DNA of 64,000 nucleotides from Norana najaformis (GCA_964023275.1 OZ029917.1:19716488-19780487); one strand, 5' to 3'. Shown: positions 33,101 through 45,580, counted from the stretch's first letter. Translations and numbers: made by a program. The notes: a model not told the origin generated them from the sequence alone.

Positions 33101-36100
33101 ATTCTGCCTTCTCACCCCACCTCTACCGAAGCTGCCACCACCTCATCGTGCCTTCCAGCCACAGTTTGGGGTCCTCTTTGGTTGATACCCACCACTCCCA
33201 CAAGGCTTGCAGTGGGTTGATTCTCCCTGGCCCAGCTGCTGATCTGATGCACTGACTGAGCCTGCCAACGAAGCTGGTGCAAAACATACCGACTGCCTAT
33301 CCTTAAACCCCATCTACATGGCGGTGTGACGTTTCACATATTCATTTAGATGAAAGTCTCATGTGGGATATATGTAAGATATAGTGTTCAACATGAATTG
33401 TGGCAACACCAGCGCTGTCCATAACTAGTACTGTGTATACCATAGTGCCACGATCAGGAAAAGCATACGTGAGCCGGCACCCTGCCATGGCCATGGAAGC
33501 TGGATGCGCACGGAGACCCAATTATGCTGATGGTATGGTGCCAAGCAAGCAGCAACTGCACTAGAAAATGCATCACAAAGATCCTTGTAAGCTTCTGCAA
33601 ACTTGGCTCCCAACTGAATAGAAACTCAATTAGAGACACATGGCCTTAGGGGGATACATCGACCTGTTGCTTGTGGGATTTGGAGGTCCTTGATAAGTTT
33701 CTGTGCACCTGACTCCAAAATGATAATCACGAAATAAGAGACATATTGCTATAGGGCATAGTGTGCATGATGATGAAACTTTACACTGACCAGTTTCTTG
33801 CAGAGTTTGGTGAGCCGGCAGCCATCCTGGATAAGCCAATCCCTAAATATTTTCGCCTGCCTAAGATGCTGGTGCCAAGGCCGCCAGTGCCAAGGCTAGT
33901 TGCTCCATCATAGATGCAGTCTGGCAAAGTGGAAGGCAGTTCTGACACAGCTGAGAAGTATCAGGCCATGAAAGACCAGATCCGTCAGAAGGCCCACATT
34001 GTCAGAAGCATCCTCAATGAAGAGACAAAAAACGAGTTTATCAGGCACGCCAACAGCAGGCCCTCAGGCCCTCACCCCATTCATCAAAAGGCACACAGTG
34101 CCCAAGTCACCCTCAGCATGAGCTGTGTATGCCTGTGTACGTGCAGACCTGGCAGGATCAATGAAGATGTAGTTTGTAGTAGGGTAGTAGCAGTTTTAGT
34201 AGTAAGGTCATCCGCTCCTCTGCCATATTAGTAGTTTGGCAATCTGTGTTTTGCTCCCACTGAAACCTGGTGGCTAAGCCCGGGCCAGAAGCATCAACAC
34301 ACAGCCAGCCTTGTGGGAGTGGGCATCAACAAAAGCAACTCCCGAACTGTAGCTGCAAGGCACGTTAGGTGCAGTGGTGGCTTCGGAAGAGGTGGCGTGA
34401 GAGGGCCAAAATACTAGGTGAATTCAAATCGCCCTTTCACATCTACTCAAAGTAACAACGTGAACATCAAATAATTTCTAATTAGTAGTGCTCTTGCTGT
34501 TTTATTTTCATCATTGCAATCAGGACAAAAATGCTACAAAGAATTCACATAAGATTCGGTCGAAAGCAATAGCAGCTAGATTAAGAAAAGTTTACAGAGC
34601 ACAGAAACATGCCTTCCATGAATCAGCTTCTTATATTCTTCAACTCTTTTCAGATTAATCACCAGTGGCTCCATGTTCTTAGCTGTAAGATGCAAATTCC
34701 CATCGATCATATGTGGCTTTATGAGTAACAGGGTAGGTTCTGTTCTGGCAGTCACAAATACATTCGTGTTTCCTTTGACCACCAAGAAATGCCTAAAAAT
34801 ACAAGTTTAAAATACTGTATACCAAAACAACTTAACACTAGTTTAAAAATTTAGCTTAAAATAGTTTTAAAAATAAAGCACACTTTTTGTCAGGGATAAG
34901 GGGTTGAAGTAATGTTTTTCTATGTGTTTTTGGCAAATGTTCATTGATTAACCCCACTATATATTCTATTCACGTTTTTATTGCATTATTGTAATCGTCA
35001 TCATAAACTCGAGATTTCTACAGTGCCCAAAGATACCTGATTCATGGGAACCAGTTTATTCACAGATGCATAAGTCAAAACAAAATCACTATGCAGCAAG
35101 GATCAGATCTGGTTACAAGTCATGATCTAAGGGTCAGGCTGGCAGATAATCAGATGGCAATTGTGGATGGTGCTTGATTATAAAGCAAAGAGAAGGAATC
35201 AAGATAGGATTTGTGGAAGAGGAGTGTTTTCAGTTGTGAGTGAAAGACCTGCACAGACAGACATTGCAATGAGTGAAGTATTAGAGAATTCGTAAGATGG
35301 GTCAGATAATTGTCATAATTCTAGCAGGAGTTTATTTCAAAAAGATATAACAGCTGTGGCTATGGAGGGATTTACAAATGTTAAGGATGAGATGACAGGA
35401 GGGCTGAAAAGTGCTAGGGCAGAAGTGAAGTGGGTTGTGCAGTGGTTGGATAGTAAATTACTGACAAAGAAAGAAGGGTTGACAGGAATCAAGCATGTTG
35501 CAGGTGAGTACTTTGAACTTGATTTATTCAGGTATTTAAACCCAATGAAGTGATATGAGGAGTGATGTAATGGTGTTTGGGGGTTTTGGTGACAGCATGA
35601 GTGAGTGCATAGCTTGAAGGTAGTTAACTGGGTGGTGCCTAAATCGAGTAAAAGTGAACTGCAGTAGTCTAGCTTAACATACACTAAGCAAGTGGTGATG
35701 GTAGATACAGATTCTGCAAAGGTCACGAATATGCAAGAAACAAAAGCGTGAACGATGGATGAGAGGTTCAGAGAAGCTGAGGTTTTGGTTAAAGATCACA
35801 CCTAAGTAGCGGACATGAAAAGTTTTAGTAAAGGTGTGAGTAGAGGCAGAGTCGAGGTCAAAGGATATAGGGGGTCAGAAAATTTTCTTTAGCTGAACAT
35901 GTAGGCATATAAGTATGAATTTGGTTTTAGATGAGTTCAAGCACAGAAAATTAGATGTCATCCACTAGGTGATTTGTGTAACCACAAAAAGAAAATGATC
36001 TACAAACTCGGCAAAACAGTTCCGTGAGAACGAGGTGAATGGTTTGTTGTCAGAATTTAGGCAATGGTCAAATGAGGTTGCTTTAATGAGTGAGCTGAAT

Positions 36101-36855
36101 GGGGTAGTGCAAATGATAAACAGAAGAGCTGTGCAAGTGAGAGGTCATGATTGGGATGAGGCTTCTGATGTTTTAACTGAAAAAGAGCGGGAAGAGATAT
36201 AAAATTGTATCCAGAAGACATGAGTGTCAGTAAAATCAAATCAAGTTGAAAGGAAGCCCCGGTGGAGTCGGTGGTGATTTTGGCAGAGGTGCTATGAGAG
36301 GGCTAGATAAATGCAAACACTAGATGAATTCAAACCGCGGCCCCCATGGGGTCAGCTCAGCCCGTGGAGTATCAACCTTTGTGGCCCCGAACTATGGCTG
36401 GGGCGCGATGGGAATGGTGGCGACTTCTACATCTACTCACTTCAAATTGAGCTGCAAAACATTGGATTAGTTCAGATTGTATGAAGAGAAGTGTAAGTGA
36501 AGAACTGATAAACGGCTACTTACAGTAATTATCTGAACTGCATTATTAATTTGGACAATAGTACAAATAAACCAGATGCAAAGTAGGTTTAAATCGCAGT
36601 TAATCGCCGTCACTATAAGTGATTGATTCCTTACCGGTCTCCAAAACGTCCAACCTGTGCGCCTGGTGCGCAGCAATCAAGTTGCTCTACTTCAATTCCA
36701 GCCATCGACTTCACAGGGTACAGAAAAAGGCGGCTTACCCGCCCTACCAACCGCTTGCCTCCAATCCATGCCAAAGCAATCCTCACAGTTGACGACAAAA
36801 GCAAGAAGTAAGCGACAGAATCGATTCTGTCAAAGAATTTACTTATCATACCCAT
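30127..36855 (-). CDS. MTARC1: Mitochondrial amidoxime reducing component (mARC, MOSC domain), copy 1
   Basis: Six minus-strand exons join in frame to 288 residues: 36855-36635, 34792-34613, 32478-32295, 31805-31656, 30622-30561 and 30195-30127. The start ATG lies in AAAATGG. The N-terminus holds a hydrophobic anchor (YFLLLSSTVRIALAWIGG) as in mARC outer-membrane proteins, then the MOSC N-terminal barrel (GRVSRLFLYPVKSMAGIEV). Next come VTARTEPTLLLIKPH, the MOSC core (DCGEEAGAWIDQFL), FHILSEASVDDVNSRI, FRANIIV and CGRCIMTTVDPKTGKKSNEP. The Cys in GRCIM is the residue that binds the molybdenum cofactor in this family. mARC reduces N-hydroxylated substrates with cytochrome b5 and its reductase. 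Intron 2 uses a GC donor (34612). The usual last exon (VGDPVY region, about 45 residues) was not found before 27000. If the sixth donor is not spliced, a TGA follows immediately after LRR. Confidence 0.93.
32935..33265 (-). repeat. Dispersed GC-rich repeat, inverted copy
   Basis: On the minus strand it reads AACTATGGCTGGGGTG, GAGGTGGGGCAAGAGGGC and TTTACATCTACTTC, matching plus-strand copies at 34254-34452 and 36246-36440 (ACTATGGCTGGGGCGCG, GGTGGCGACTTCTACATCTA). It is an unclassified repeat family inside the mARC introns. Confidence 0.6.
33914..34231 (+). CDS. Small open frame in mARC intron 2, antisense; unrecognised
   Basis: 105 codons starting at ATG 33914. The first half looks like a helix or coiled coil (EKYQAMKDQIRQKAHIVRSI, LNEETKNEFIRH), while the second half is Pro/Ser/Val text that looks noncoding. 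The frame is preserved in copy 2 (ending at 50087), and I saw no base difference between copies over it, although flanking DNA is diverged. There is no similarity that I recognise. It could be a captured exon or retrogene fragment, or chance within a conversion tract. Confidence 0.25.
   Translation: MQSGKVEGSSDTAEKYQAMKDQIRQKAHIVRSILNEETKNEFIRHANSRPSGPHPIHQKAHSAQVTLSMSCVCLCTCRPGRINEDVVCSRVVAVLVVRSSAPLPY
34254..34452 (+). repeat. Dispersed GC-rich repeat, plus copy
   Basis: Shares GAGGTGGCGTGAGAGGGC, ACTAGGTGAATTCAAATCG and TTTCACATCTACTCA with the 36246-36440 copy, and with the inverted 32935 copy on the other strand. Confidence 0.6.
35005..35095 (+). repeat. LINE 3'-tail repeat copy (plus)
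   Basis: TCGAGATTTCTACAGTGCCC, AACCAGTTTATTCACAGATG and AGTCAAAACAAAATCAC match the tail repeat. It abuts the minus-strand LINE to its right and is the end of that element. Confidence 0.75.
35096..36240 (-). mobile_element. Degenerate CR1/L2-group LINE (minus), reverse transcriptase C-terminal half
   Basis: Minus-strand frames give, in order, NFISLPALFQLKHQ, then RYLGVIFNQNLSF near 35820 and FLHIRDLCRI, then VKLDYCSSLLLDLG in a 129-codon frame (35726-35337). Towards the end copy 2 reads FHSKLKTLLFHKSYL. These are the LGVxFDxxLSF, LDYCNSLL and LKTxLF blocks of LINE reverse transcriptases. Stops and shifts make it dead. With the tail repeat at 35005 it forms one 5'-truncated insertion in mARC intron 1. 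Confidence 0.85.
36246..36440 (+). repeat. Dispersed GC-rich repeat, second plus copy
   Basis: Contains GGTGCTATGAGAGGGC, AGATGAATTCAAACCGCGGC and TGGCTGGGGCGCGATGGGAA, related to the 34254 copy. Located in mARC intron 1. Confidence 0.6.
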
Positions 36856-37099
36856 TTTAAAACTAACAAAGGTAATTTAAGATCGCGTTCCTTTTAATGA
36901 CCATTACACTTTGTATTTTGATCGAAATCATTAAGTATAAACATTGATATATAATTTGTAGATTGATTATATTCTAATAGATAAGTAGAAGATGAAAAAC
37001 AGCAACAACATTTTTGGAACGTATGGCGAGGCAAGACTTAGTGGTGGTCGTCGTTCGGTATTGTTTATCGATGTAACATTATTTCTGTTTTATTGGTAA

Positions 37100-37506
37100 T
37101 GGTATAACTAAAACTCTTCGTTAACCTTGAATCCACTCAAACTGGAAGTCTTCAACTTATCCATAGCCATAGCTTCTCCACTCTTCTGGAATAAACTCCC
37201 GCTAGAATTACGACAGTTATCTGATAAATCATACAGACTCAGCGTCATTTCACTCCTTGCAATATTTGCTGGTTTCCCACGCTGCATAAATCTCGAGTTT
37301 ACGAAACCACCCAAATTTCACTTGCCTGAGCTGTCACCAGGACACCAAGCATGTTCATCATATCACTCTTGTCCTGAAGTTACTCAACTGGCTGAAAATT
37401 TCTGAACGCATTCATTTCAAAGTTCTTTCGCTGACATATAATTCTCTCCAATTTTCCCAACCTACTTATCTTTGCAAACTCTTTACCATCCAATCAGACC
37501 GCTCTA
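37100..37506 (+). mobile_element. Two LINE reverse transcriptase fragments at the duplication edge, copy 1
   Basis: The first fragment reads SPLFWNKLPLELRQLSDKS (the LWNSLP block) near 37165-37220. The second reads LNWLKISERIHFKVLSLTYN and FSQPTYLCKL near 37388-37485 (the LHWLP and RIxFKIL blocks) and continues past the breakpoint as RSTRFKDLRV. The blocks are in reversed order, so these are separate pieces. The homology between the two duplication copies ends inside the second. Confidence 0.75.
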
Positions 37507-38350
37507 CTCGTTTCAAAGATCTTAGAGTCGTGGACTAAGATATGACACTTCCTATCTCCGCTGTGTATTCGGCCTGGTGGTGGTCAAATGTACGCAAACC
37601 GTGGCGCCACGTAGTGATTGGATTGATAGCTTCTTAGCAAAGATAGACGCGGCATTTCACTACTATATACTGTAAGACAACTAATGTAGCCTATTGGTAA
37701 GCGTTCTCGGCCTGAAATTTGGATATACAAGTAAAGTGAATAATTTTTTTATTGCAAATAAAATTCACTCACAGTTTACATAATTCAAATATACATAATT
37801 AAGAACATTAACATTGAACTACGTGTATGGAGCTGAGCATTATTACACAAAGATCTTTGGTTTCACATTCATCTTCAGTAAAGAAACAATGTCAACAATA
37901 AAGCCTCAGAAGTCTGTATCCATGACCAAACCAACAGAAGGCAGACAAATGAAAAAAATAAACTGAACTGCTTACTCATGCAAAATTTTCTTTGCTTTAT
38001 GATTGCGCTTAAGCTTAAGTTTGCAGGAGTTTTGAAGTTGCAGGCTAAGAATTTTGATCTTACTGTGGATTCGAACTGTCATGTACAATTTCATCATGTA
38101 TTTCAGCCGGGCACCACATGTTGCTGATCCACATGCAGCAATATCTAAATTCTTTTGGGCAAATAATTATAGCTATAGCCTTATGTTTTATGGGCGAGCA
38201 GAGGCAAGGACTGGTATATGGCATAATGTTCTATATCTCGAAAACTAGACCTGCTGGGAGAAAACTGGTGCCTTTTTCTGGAATCAGCAGGTCAAATATA
38301 CCCAGAAACAGTTCTAACATTTGAGGCAACAAATTATGTGTTGGCCAGTG
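37507..38350. other. Spacer between the duplication copies
   Basis: 844 bp with no counterpart elsewhere in the window apart from the first bases, which continue the LINE fragment. Frames of up to 68 codons are not recognisable. I see no gene. Confidence 0.6.
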
Positions 38351-38715
38351 TAATCTTTGTCCATTTAACCTACAGCTATATCACTTTGTTCTCAGTCGCG
38401 ACATTGTGTGATGTGTCGCCTGTCCTAAGCACGTTACAGTATTGCACAGATTAGTTTCACTTAATTCGCCAGGCATCGCAACCGTTAGCCCATGGATGTA
38501 CCTGTCTCCCCGAATTATTATACAGGTATATTAAGATTTTTAGAAATATCTTATAAAGTGTCTAATTCTGATGGTCGGATTTCTATCGCTGTGACTCAAT
38601 CTGCTAAAACTTCCACGTGCTAAGGTCGAACTGCGACTGGATTAGATGCATCGACCATCGTGAGCAGGTTCACTAACAGCCCGCGGTAGTTGCGTAAGAC
38701 GAGACCTGCAGCATC

Positions 38716-39320
38716 TAAATGTAAATGTACAAAGTCTTCTATAGAGACCGTATGGCTTCGGCCCGCTAATTTTTCAGTGAATTTGTCCGGTGCGATCCTT
38801 CACCACTGCTGCCCGTTTTGGATGGGTGCCACTCCATTTAAGGTCCTAGCCCGAGATTCAGACCTTTGAAATAAGCTACGATCGGTATGCGAAACGGCAG
38901 AGATTAATTCAATCGCAGAAGATTCAGTGATTTAAATTAAAAATTAAATGTATAGGTTTTATATAGCGACCGTATGGCCTCGACCCTGCTCATTTTCCTT
39001 CACCACCGCTGCCCGTTTGAATGGGCGCCACGCCATTTAAGGCCGCCGTGCACGGACCGTACTTGGTCCTGCTTTTTGGAATGGGCTTCCTAATGACCTA
39101 CGCGAGGAACTTCTTAGTCTAGCTCCCCCTCTTTTCCGCATGCGCTTGAAGACCTTCTTATTTCCCAGTGCTTCTGGGTTGTCAGGCTGGGAGCGCCTCT
39201 CAGGAGTTTATCTCGAATTGGCGCTTTATAAATTTTTGATTACATTACACTACATTACCCGAGATTTAAATCTCTGGAATAAGCTACGATCGGTATGCGA
39301 AGCGGCAGAGATTAATTCTA
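38716..39320 (-). mobile_element. SINE bodies and nested LINE 3' fragment, copy 2
   Basis: Counterpart of 23390-23995, essentially unchanged, including FRMRLKTFLFPSASG at about 39134-39180 inside the second SINE body. Confidence 0.75.
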
Positions 39321-39689
39321 TCGCAGAAGATTCAGCGGTTTAAATTTCTACTAGCCGTGTGTTAGGCAGAGGCTGTGACACATACCTCATCACTGGTTCA
39401 GGCTGTATAACTACACTATGATTATATTCCCGTTCATTTTGCGTCTGTCTTTCCCTACTGCATGCTTTCAGCCACAGAAGTCCACTCCAATTGTGCGTGT
39501 GCGCGTGTGTGTGTGCGCGTTCGGGTGTAATTACGGGTCCCATACGCTTCTCTGACGTTCATTTCCCTGTTTTCCATTATTCCATTACACCTAAAACCTC
39601 TAAATCTACAATCTCTTCACCTCCTAACTTAAAATCTTGAGCCACTCTACGATAGCCTACAGTACATTATTTTCTTTGTTATGTTACAG

Positions 39690-39790
39690 GCTACACCAAC
39701 AGCACCGAATACGAATTAGAACACTGGAACGAGATGAGAGACAGCAACGGCGAACAAGTGACTCAGTGGCACCTACTACTCGAACCGTAG
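39690..39790 (+). pseudogene. SYT14: Orphan duplicate of the last synaptotagmin exon
   Basis: The 101 bp match the exon at 24365-24465, including its acceptor (TATGTTACAG), the GYTNSTEYELEHWNEMRDSN and QWHLLLEP residues and the TAG stop. No other synaptotagmin exon precedes it within copy 2, because the duplication starts inside the last intron. It can be used only as an alternative terminal exon by very long splicing, or not at all, so I call it a gene fragment. Confidence 0.9.
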
Positions 39791-39794
39791 TGCT

Positions 39795-41455
39795 CAACCA
39801 CTCATGCGGAACGATCTTCCAATACGAATCTCATGGGCTACCAGTGTGTACAGCTTCATAGGCCTACAGAACAATTATTACGGAGCAACAATGAACCTTG
39901 ACCTCATTCCTACCGTCCTCTTAAAAGAATACTTCCACGTCTTGAGCCCACTTATCACATCCCTAGTCAACCTTTCTCTTGCTGAAGGCTGCTTCCCCGC
40001 CAGTTTCGTTCACCCATAGTTTCATATCTTCTTAAAAAGCCATCTCTCCCTTCCATAACTTTTATTTCCAAAATCCTGGAAAAATAGTTCTTGACTTACT
40101 GACAGTTCTCTTGACTACCACTTGTATGCTGATGATGCCCACTTATTATTCGACATTTGCACGTCTAATCCTGCCTCCAACTACAGCTTCGGCTTTTGGT
40201 AATGTTCAGTCTTGGATGGCTAGTTATAAACTTCTTTTGAATCCTTAAAAAACCGAATTCCTTCTTCTAGGCACAAGCAAACAACTCTGTAAATCTGACT
40301 CCCTTACTTCTATTCAGTTGGGTTGCTTGATTATCAGTCAGTCATACCGACTGTGCACAGTCTAAGCATTCTGTTTGACTCTACTGTCATTTCTAATCCT
40401 GTTGGCGTCATATGCAAACAGCTCGATTTCACAAACAGCATATTAGTAGAATCAGATCTCTGCTTAGTACTATATTAATCCCACTAGCTAATGCATTGGC
40501 GGTCGTCCAGATGGAGGGAGGGGTCATGGAAATGCGGACAAGGGCGGGGGTTATGACCTATAGATGCGGACGTCCGCATATAAATTTGGTACATGTACAT
40601 TCCGTTGCAGACAGCTAAAGCAATATTTCTAGTTTTCAGCTATCTCGTCACATCTATTTAGACCTGTTAGAAAGCCATGTCTGGTGCCAATGTGAGGTTG
40701 TTTTAAATAAGATAGAGCGTGCAGTTTATTAATGACGTTTTTTACGATGTTGATCTACTTTTTTCGCTGGCTTTGGAGTGCGGACGTCTGCAAAGGAGAA
40801 GGGAGTAAGGTCAAATGCGGACAAGGGGAAGGGGTCCAAAGTAGGTCTTTTATTCAGATGTCCTTTATGGATGACGCGTTGGTTTCCAGCAGACTTGACT
40901 AATGTAACCGACTTCTCATTGGCATCACAGATAGATCTGCACAAACTACAAATGGTTAAAAAATCTCTAGCCAGCACCACAACAAAAAGACTGAAGTAAA
41001 TATCAGCATATTATACCAATATTGCATTCGTTACTGGCTGCCCACTGAACAAAGAATTCATTTCAAAATCTGTTATAGTTCAGAAGGTACTACATTTAAA
41101 TCAGCCAACCTATCTGTTCCATGTTTAACCACCATACCAACAAATACTGCACTCGATCTATGGACACTACGACTTGTGCCTCATACGAGTACAGAGTTAG
41201 GTTATCGAGTGTTCACAGCTTTCAATTTGCTACCAAATACTATTTGTTCTGTTAGTTCTGTGATGACATTCAAGTCTAAACATAAAACTCGTTTGTTTTG
41301 ATTTGCTTACTCACAGCAGCCTAAAGTCTTGTTTCACTGATCACCTATAGAAATTCGACCTGGGTTGTTTAATGGATTCTGATTTTGATTTCACTTGAAG
41401 CAACAATCAATTGCATTACGATAACGGCGCTATAGAAGGCATTAGATTAGACTAG
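39795..41455 (+). mobile_element. Degenerate L2/CR1-group LINE, copy 2
   Basis: Counterpart of 24470-26135 with YADD at 40125-40136, the same internal insertion (about 40490-40925) and the same 3' tail near 41425. It differs by scattered substitutions and small indels (for example CTCTCTTCC against CTGTTCC near 41110). Confidence 0.85.
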
Positions 41456-41714
41456 AAAATCAAGAAATCAAGGTGAAATAAACACACAATATAAGCGTTT
41501 ATTTACAACTAAAGAACAAGGACAGCAAGATGGAATCAAGAATAAGAAGGCAATAAATTAAATTTATATCATCGCAGTTTAACCCTTAACCGACGAGAGA
41601 ATTATTTCCGACGCGCGATTTTACCGTACCGTAAAACGCCCTATGAATACAATAATCTGTGGTAAGACCACAACACGCCGCCATCTTGGGTTATTTAAAT
41701 TCGTGACTTAAACA

Positions 41715-42880
41715 TCCGATTCGGACATTTGCATAGCGCATTGATATTCTTAATATTTATATAGCGCATTTTCATCCGGACATTTATATAGCGCATTTTT
41801 ATTATCATTTATATAGCGCATTTTCTTCCGGACATTTATGTAGCGCATTCTCATCCGGGCATTTATATAGCGCATTTTCATCCGGGCATTTATATAGCGC
41901 ATTTGCATTAATATTTATATAGCGCATTTATTCTTAATATTTATATAGCGCATTTTAAAATTAATATTTATGTAGCGCATTTTCACCGGACATTTATATA
42001 GCGCATTTTCTTCGGGACATTTATATAGCGCATTTTCACGGACATTTATATAGCGCATTTTATCCTTAATATTTATGTAGCGCATTTTCATCCGGACATT
42101 TATATAGCGCATTCTGATTTTAATATTTATGTAGCGAATTTTCTTCCGGACATTTATATAGCGCATTTTTATTAATATTTATATAGCGCATTTTGACTGT
42201 ACATTTATATAGCACATTTATTCTTAATATTTATGTAGCGCATTGTTAAATTAAGTTATATAGCGCATTTTCACCGGACATTTATATAGCGCATTTTAAA
42301 TATTTTTGTTGCGCATTTTCTTCAGGACATTTATATAGCGCTTTTTCATCCGGGCATTTATATAGCGCATTTTTTCTGAATATTTATATAGCGCATTTCA
42401 CCGGACATTTATATAGCGCATTTTATTCTTATTTATGTAGCGCATGTTCTTAATATTTATATAGCGCATTTTCTTCTGGACATTTATATAGCGCATTTTC
42501 ATCCCGGCATTTATATAGCGCAATTTCTTAATTTATATAGCGCATTTTCACCGGATATCTATATAGCGCATTTTAAAATTATTTATGTAGCGCATTTTCT
42601 TCCGGACATTTATATAGCGCATTTTATTTCACCGGACATTTATATAGCGCATTTTCATCCATGCATTTATATAGCTCATTTTCATTTTCTTAATATTTAT
42701 ATAGCGCATCTTCACCGGACATTTATATAGCGTATTTTTATTATTTATGCAGCGTATTTTCTGCAGGACATTTATATAGCGCATTTTTATCCAGATATTT
42801 ATATAGCTCATTTTAATCAATATTTATATAGCGCATTTTAATCTTAATATTTATGTAGCACATTTTCATCCGGACTTTTA
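41715..42880 (+). repeat. 27-bp minisatellite, copy 2 (expanded)
   Basis: Roughly forty units of the TATATAGCGCATTTTC repeat, about 1160 bp against about 630 bp in copy 1. The flanking bases are the same on both sides. Confidence 0.95.
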
Positions 42881-44230
42881 CAATGTGACGTTTCACCCTG
42901 TCACCGGCGATGGTTGTGCTCACAATCTAACAGGAAGGCCGTTGCCAACGCCAGAGGTAAAGAAAAATCCGCGAAATACGGCTCCCGCCGTCTGCCCTCG
43001 GTCGCTTGCCTGCGTTGTCGTCGGCCTACCACTTATCCGCCAAGATCCGTTGACGCTCGCTCCGTTTTTGTTTTGATAACGTTTATTTAACGACGCCATC
43101 ATAACGAGATGATTGACGTCAAAACAATAACATAGTACAAAGACAAATTTGTCACTCCGTTTTTCCACTCTCCTTATATAGGCGGACGTAAGTACATCAC
43201 ATGACATCACGCGAGATCAGGCCATATATCACGTGACATCACGCGATACAGCGATGCCTCACATCACCCCATATACCACGTGACATCACGCGATCACCCC
43301 ACATATCACGCGACATCGCACGATACATCGACGTGACAACTTAGGCTACACATCACAGGAGGCAACATTCATGACGTCATAATGCCATTCGAATAGGGCT
43401 ATGTCACAATATAGAGCATTTTATTTTATCTCAATATTTTTGTGCTTAATTATATTATCTTGGCCTAAATGATGTCAGGTTTCAAAAATTTAGCGTCTGC
43501 GATAGGCCAAGAGCTGTCTAGCTAATAGTACACGCCCGTGCACTTTACTGCACATTCGTCGTGGCCTCTATGGTGTACTCTAGTGCACACTCGTCGGTAT
43601 TGGGTTAACACAAAAATTTCAAGGCACTGAAATCATCAGACTAATCAGGACAAAGCAGTCAAGAATTTGCTTAGTCCAATAAGTTGTTACAAATTAAAGT
43701 TGGTCATTTCAGCCTCCATTTCTTCTTCATTTTGCATAATTAACAGAAAAGATAAACTCGGACCTCACAGAAAATAAAATCGTGAAGTATCTCAGCTGAA
43801 TAGTAATATTTGCAGCAGAACTCATTTAGGGACTTTTCATGGAGCCAATTTCGGTTGACCAGTCACTGCATATACTGCATCACCAACTCTGATTGTGCCT
43901 TGCCTGTCCAGGATAAGATTCACCCCGAGACAAGGAGAATCGCCAAACGATGGAACAATCTTCCTGTAGCTGCGAAACAAATCCACATCTTATATATTCT
44001 TTAGCATAAATGCATAATTACAGTTCTCTACCATGTTAACCTATGCTGGCCTATCTGTATGATGCATGTATGTTTATATATATCTGGATTTTTGTTTCAG
44101 CGCCTATTAAGAATCTTCTCACAGGTGTTTGAACATGACTATTAAGTTGCATCCTAGCTGAAAATGGTTTTGACCTGCATCAGGTGCAAAGTTAAGATTT
44201 TCAGTGAGGTGCTCCAGTGCAAGAGAAATT
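42881..44230. other. Noncoding stretch matching 27011-28600 without the SINE
   Basis: Contains the empty SINE site near 42977 and the CACGTGACATCACGCGA cluster at about 43195-43345. A 96-codon minus frame (43210-42920) arises from joining the flanks and is not recognisable. Confidence 0.5.
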
Positions 44231-44440
44231 ACACTCTTCCTGAGCTCCCATATGGGAACATGGGACAAGAAGGTCCTCTGGGTTGCAGAATGTAGTAATC
44301 ATCAACCAGGCTGACTTAAAGCAGCAACAGAGATTACCATAATGCATTCTGGTGTTGCAGCATATCCAGAGAGGAGGATCTTGAATCTTATTCTATCTTT
44401 GACTGGGAGCCAGTGCAGTATTTCTCATACAGCGTTACTC
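44231..44440 (-). mobile_element. LINE reverse transcriptase fragment (minus), copy 2
   Basis: Reads LHWLPVKDRIRFKILLSGYA on the minus strand near 44425-44365, the intact form of the block seen in copy 1 at 28561-28835. Confidence 0.75.
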
Positions 44441-44541
44441 ACATTCTCTGATATGCACAAGAGTTTGGCAGGTTAGCCACAGTTCAGACTTCCTAAATGC
44501 CAGCGAGTCACTAGGTTCAAGCCAACTCTCATTAAGAGCAA

Positions 44542-44593
<52 letters not shown>
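44542..44593. repeat. (TA)n microsatellite
   Basis: About 50 bp of TA against about 10 bp at the same place in copy 1 (near 28938). Confidence 0.95.
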
Positions 44594-44595
<2 letters not shown>

Positions 44596-45104
44596 AATGC
44601 TCACAAAGAAAGCTACCTGGTATGTAGTCCTGCAACTTATTTTAAAGGGAGCAAATGTCTAGTATCCATACTCTGACATCTAACTGGTCCAGAATTTATT
44701 TCAATATCACCAGCCAAAAGAAGCAATAGAAGCAGATATAAAAACAGCTAATGAAGGGCAGTTGAAGATGTTTACATTCAACCTAGGACAAAAATAATGC
44801 TATTAGCAGTAGCACAGTTCAAAACTAGAGTAGATTGCAGTTACGCATGTGCAAATCCTGTAGCAGACATGTTTCATCAGATTGATAAGGAGCATAAAAA
44901 AGAACACCATACAATATAAAAACAAACAATGCAATGGAGCAGCCAAAATCATAGTAGCAGAGATTAAATTCGCAATCACTGACAGAAATTCCACATGTCT
45001 CCCTCTCCACAACGATTAACATCATCCACTGTAGCAGTCTGACAGTCTGCCTGCCTGACCCATGGATGTTGACCTGAAATTGAAACTTACCTTACTTGCC
45101 TATC

Positions 45105-45580
<476 letters not shown>

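Larger units (their letters stand above)
23025..37506 (+). repeat. Segmental duplication, copy 1
   Basis: Homology to 38351-53382 begins at TAATCTTTGTCC (23025 versus 38351) and ends after GACCGCTCTA (37506 versus 53382), in the same orientation. Copy 1 is 14482 bp and copy 2 is 15032 bp; the net difference comes mainly from a longer minisatellite and AT tract in copy 2, offset by a SINE only in copy 1. Contents: last synaptotagmin exon, LINE and SINE remnants, minisatellite, palindrome and mARC gene copy 1. Confidence 0.97.

Noticed and set aside
33425-33839. Minus-strand frames of 61-69 codons in mARC intron 2
   Set aside because: No similarity to mARC or to any family I recognise, and residues are not better kept between copies than the surrounding DNA.
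36623-36860. Plus-strand frames of 62 and 67 codons
   Set aside because: Antisense shadows of mARC exon 1, which has clear protein similarity and splice sites on the minus strand.
41915-42820. Minus-strand frames reading RYINVRMKM repeats
   Set aside because: Produced by the 27-bp minisatellite.
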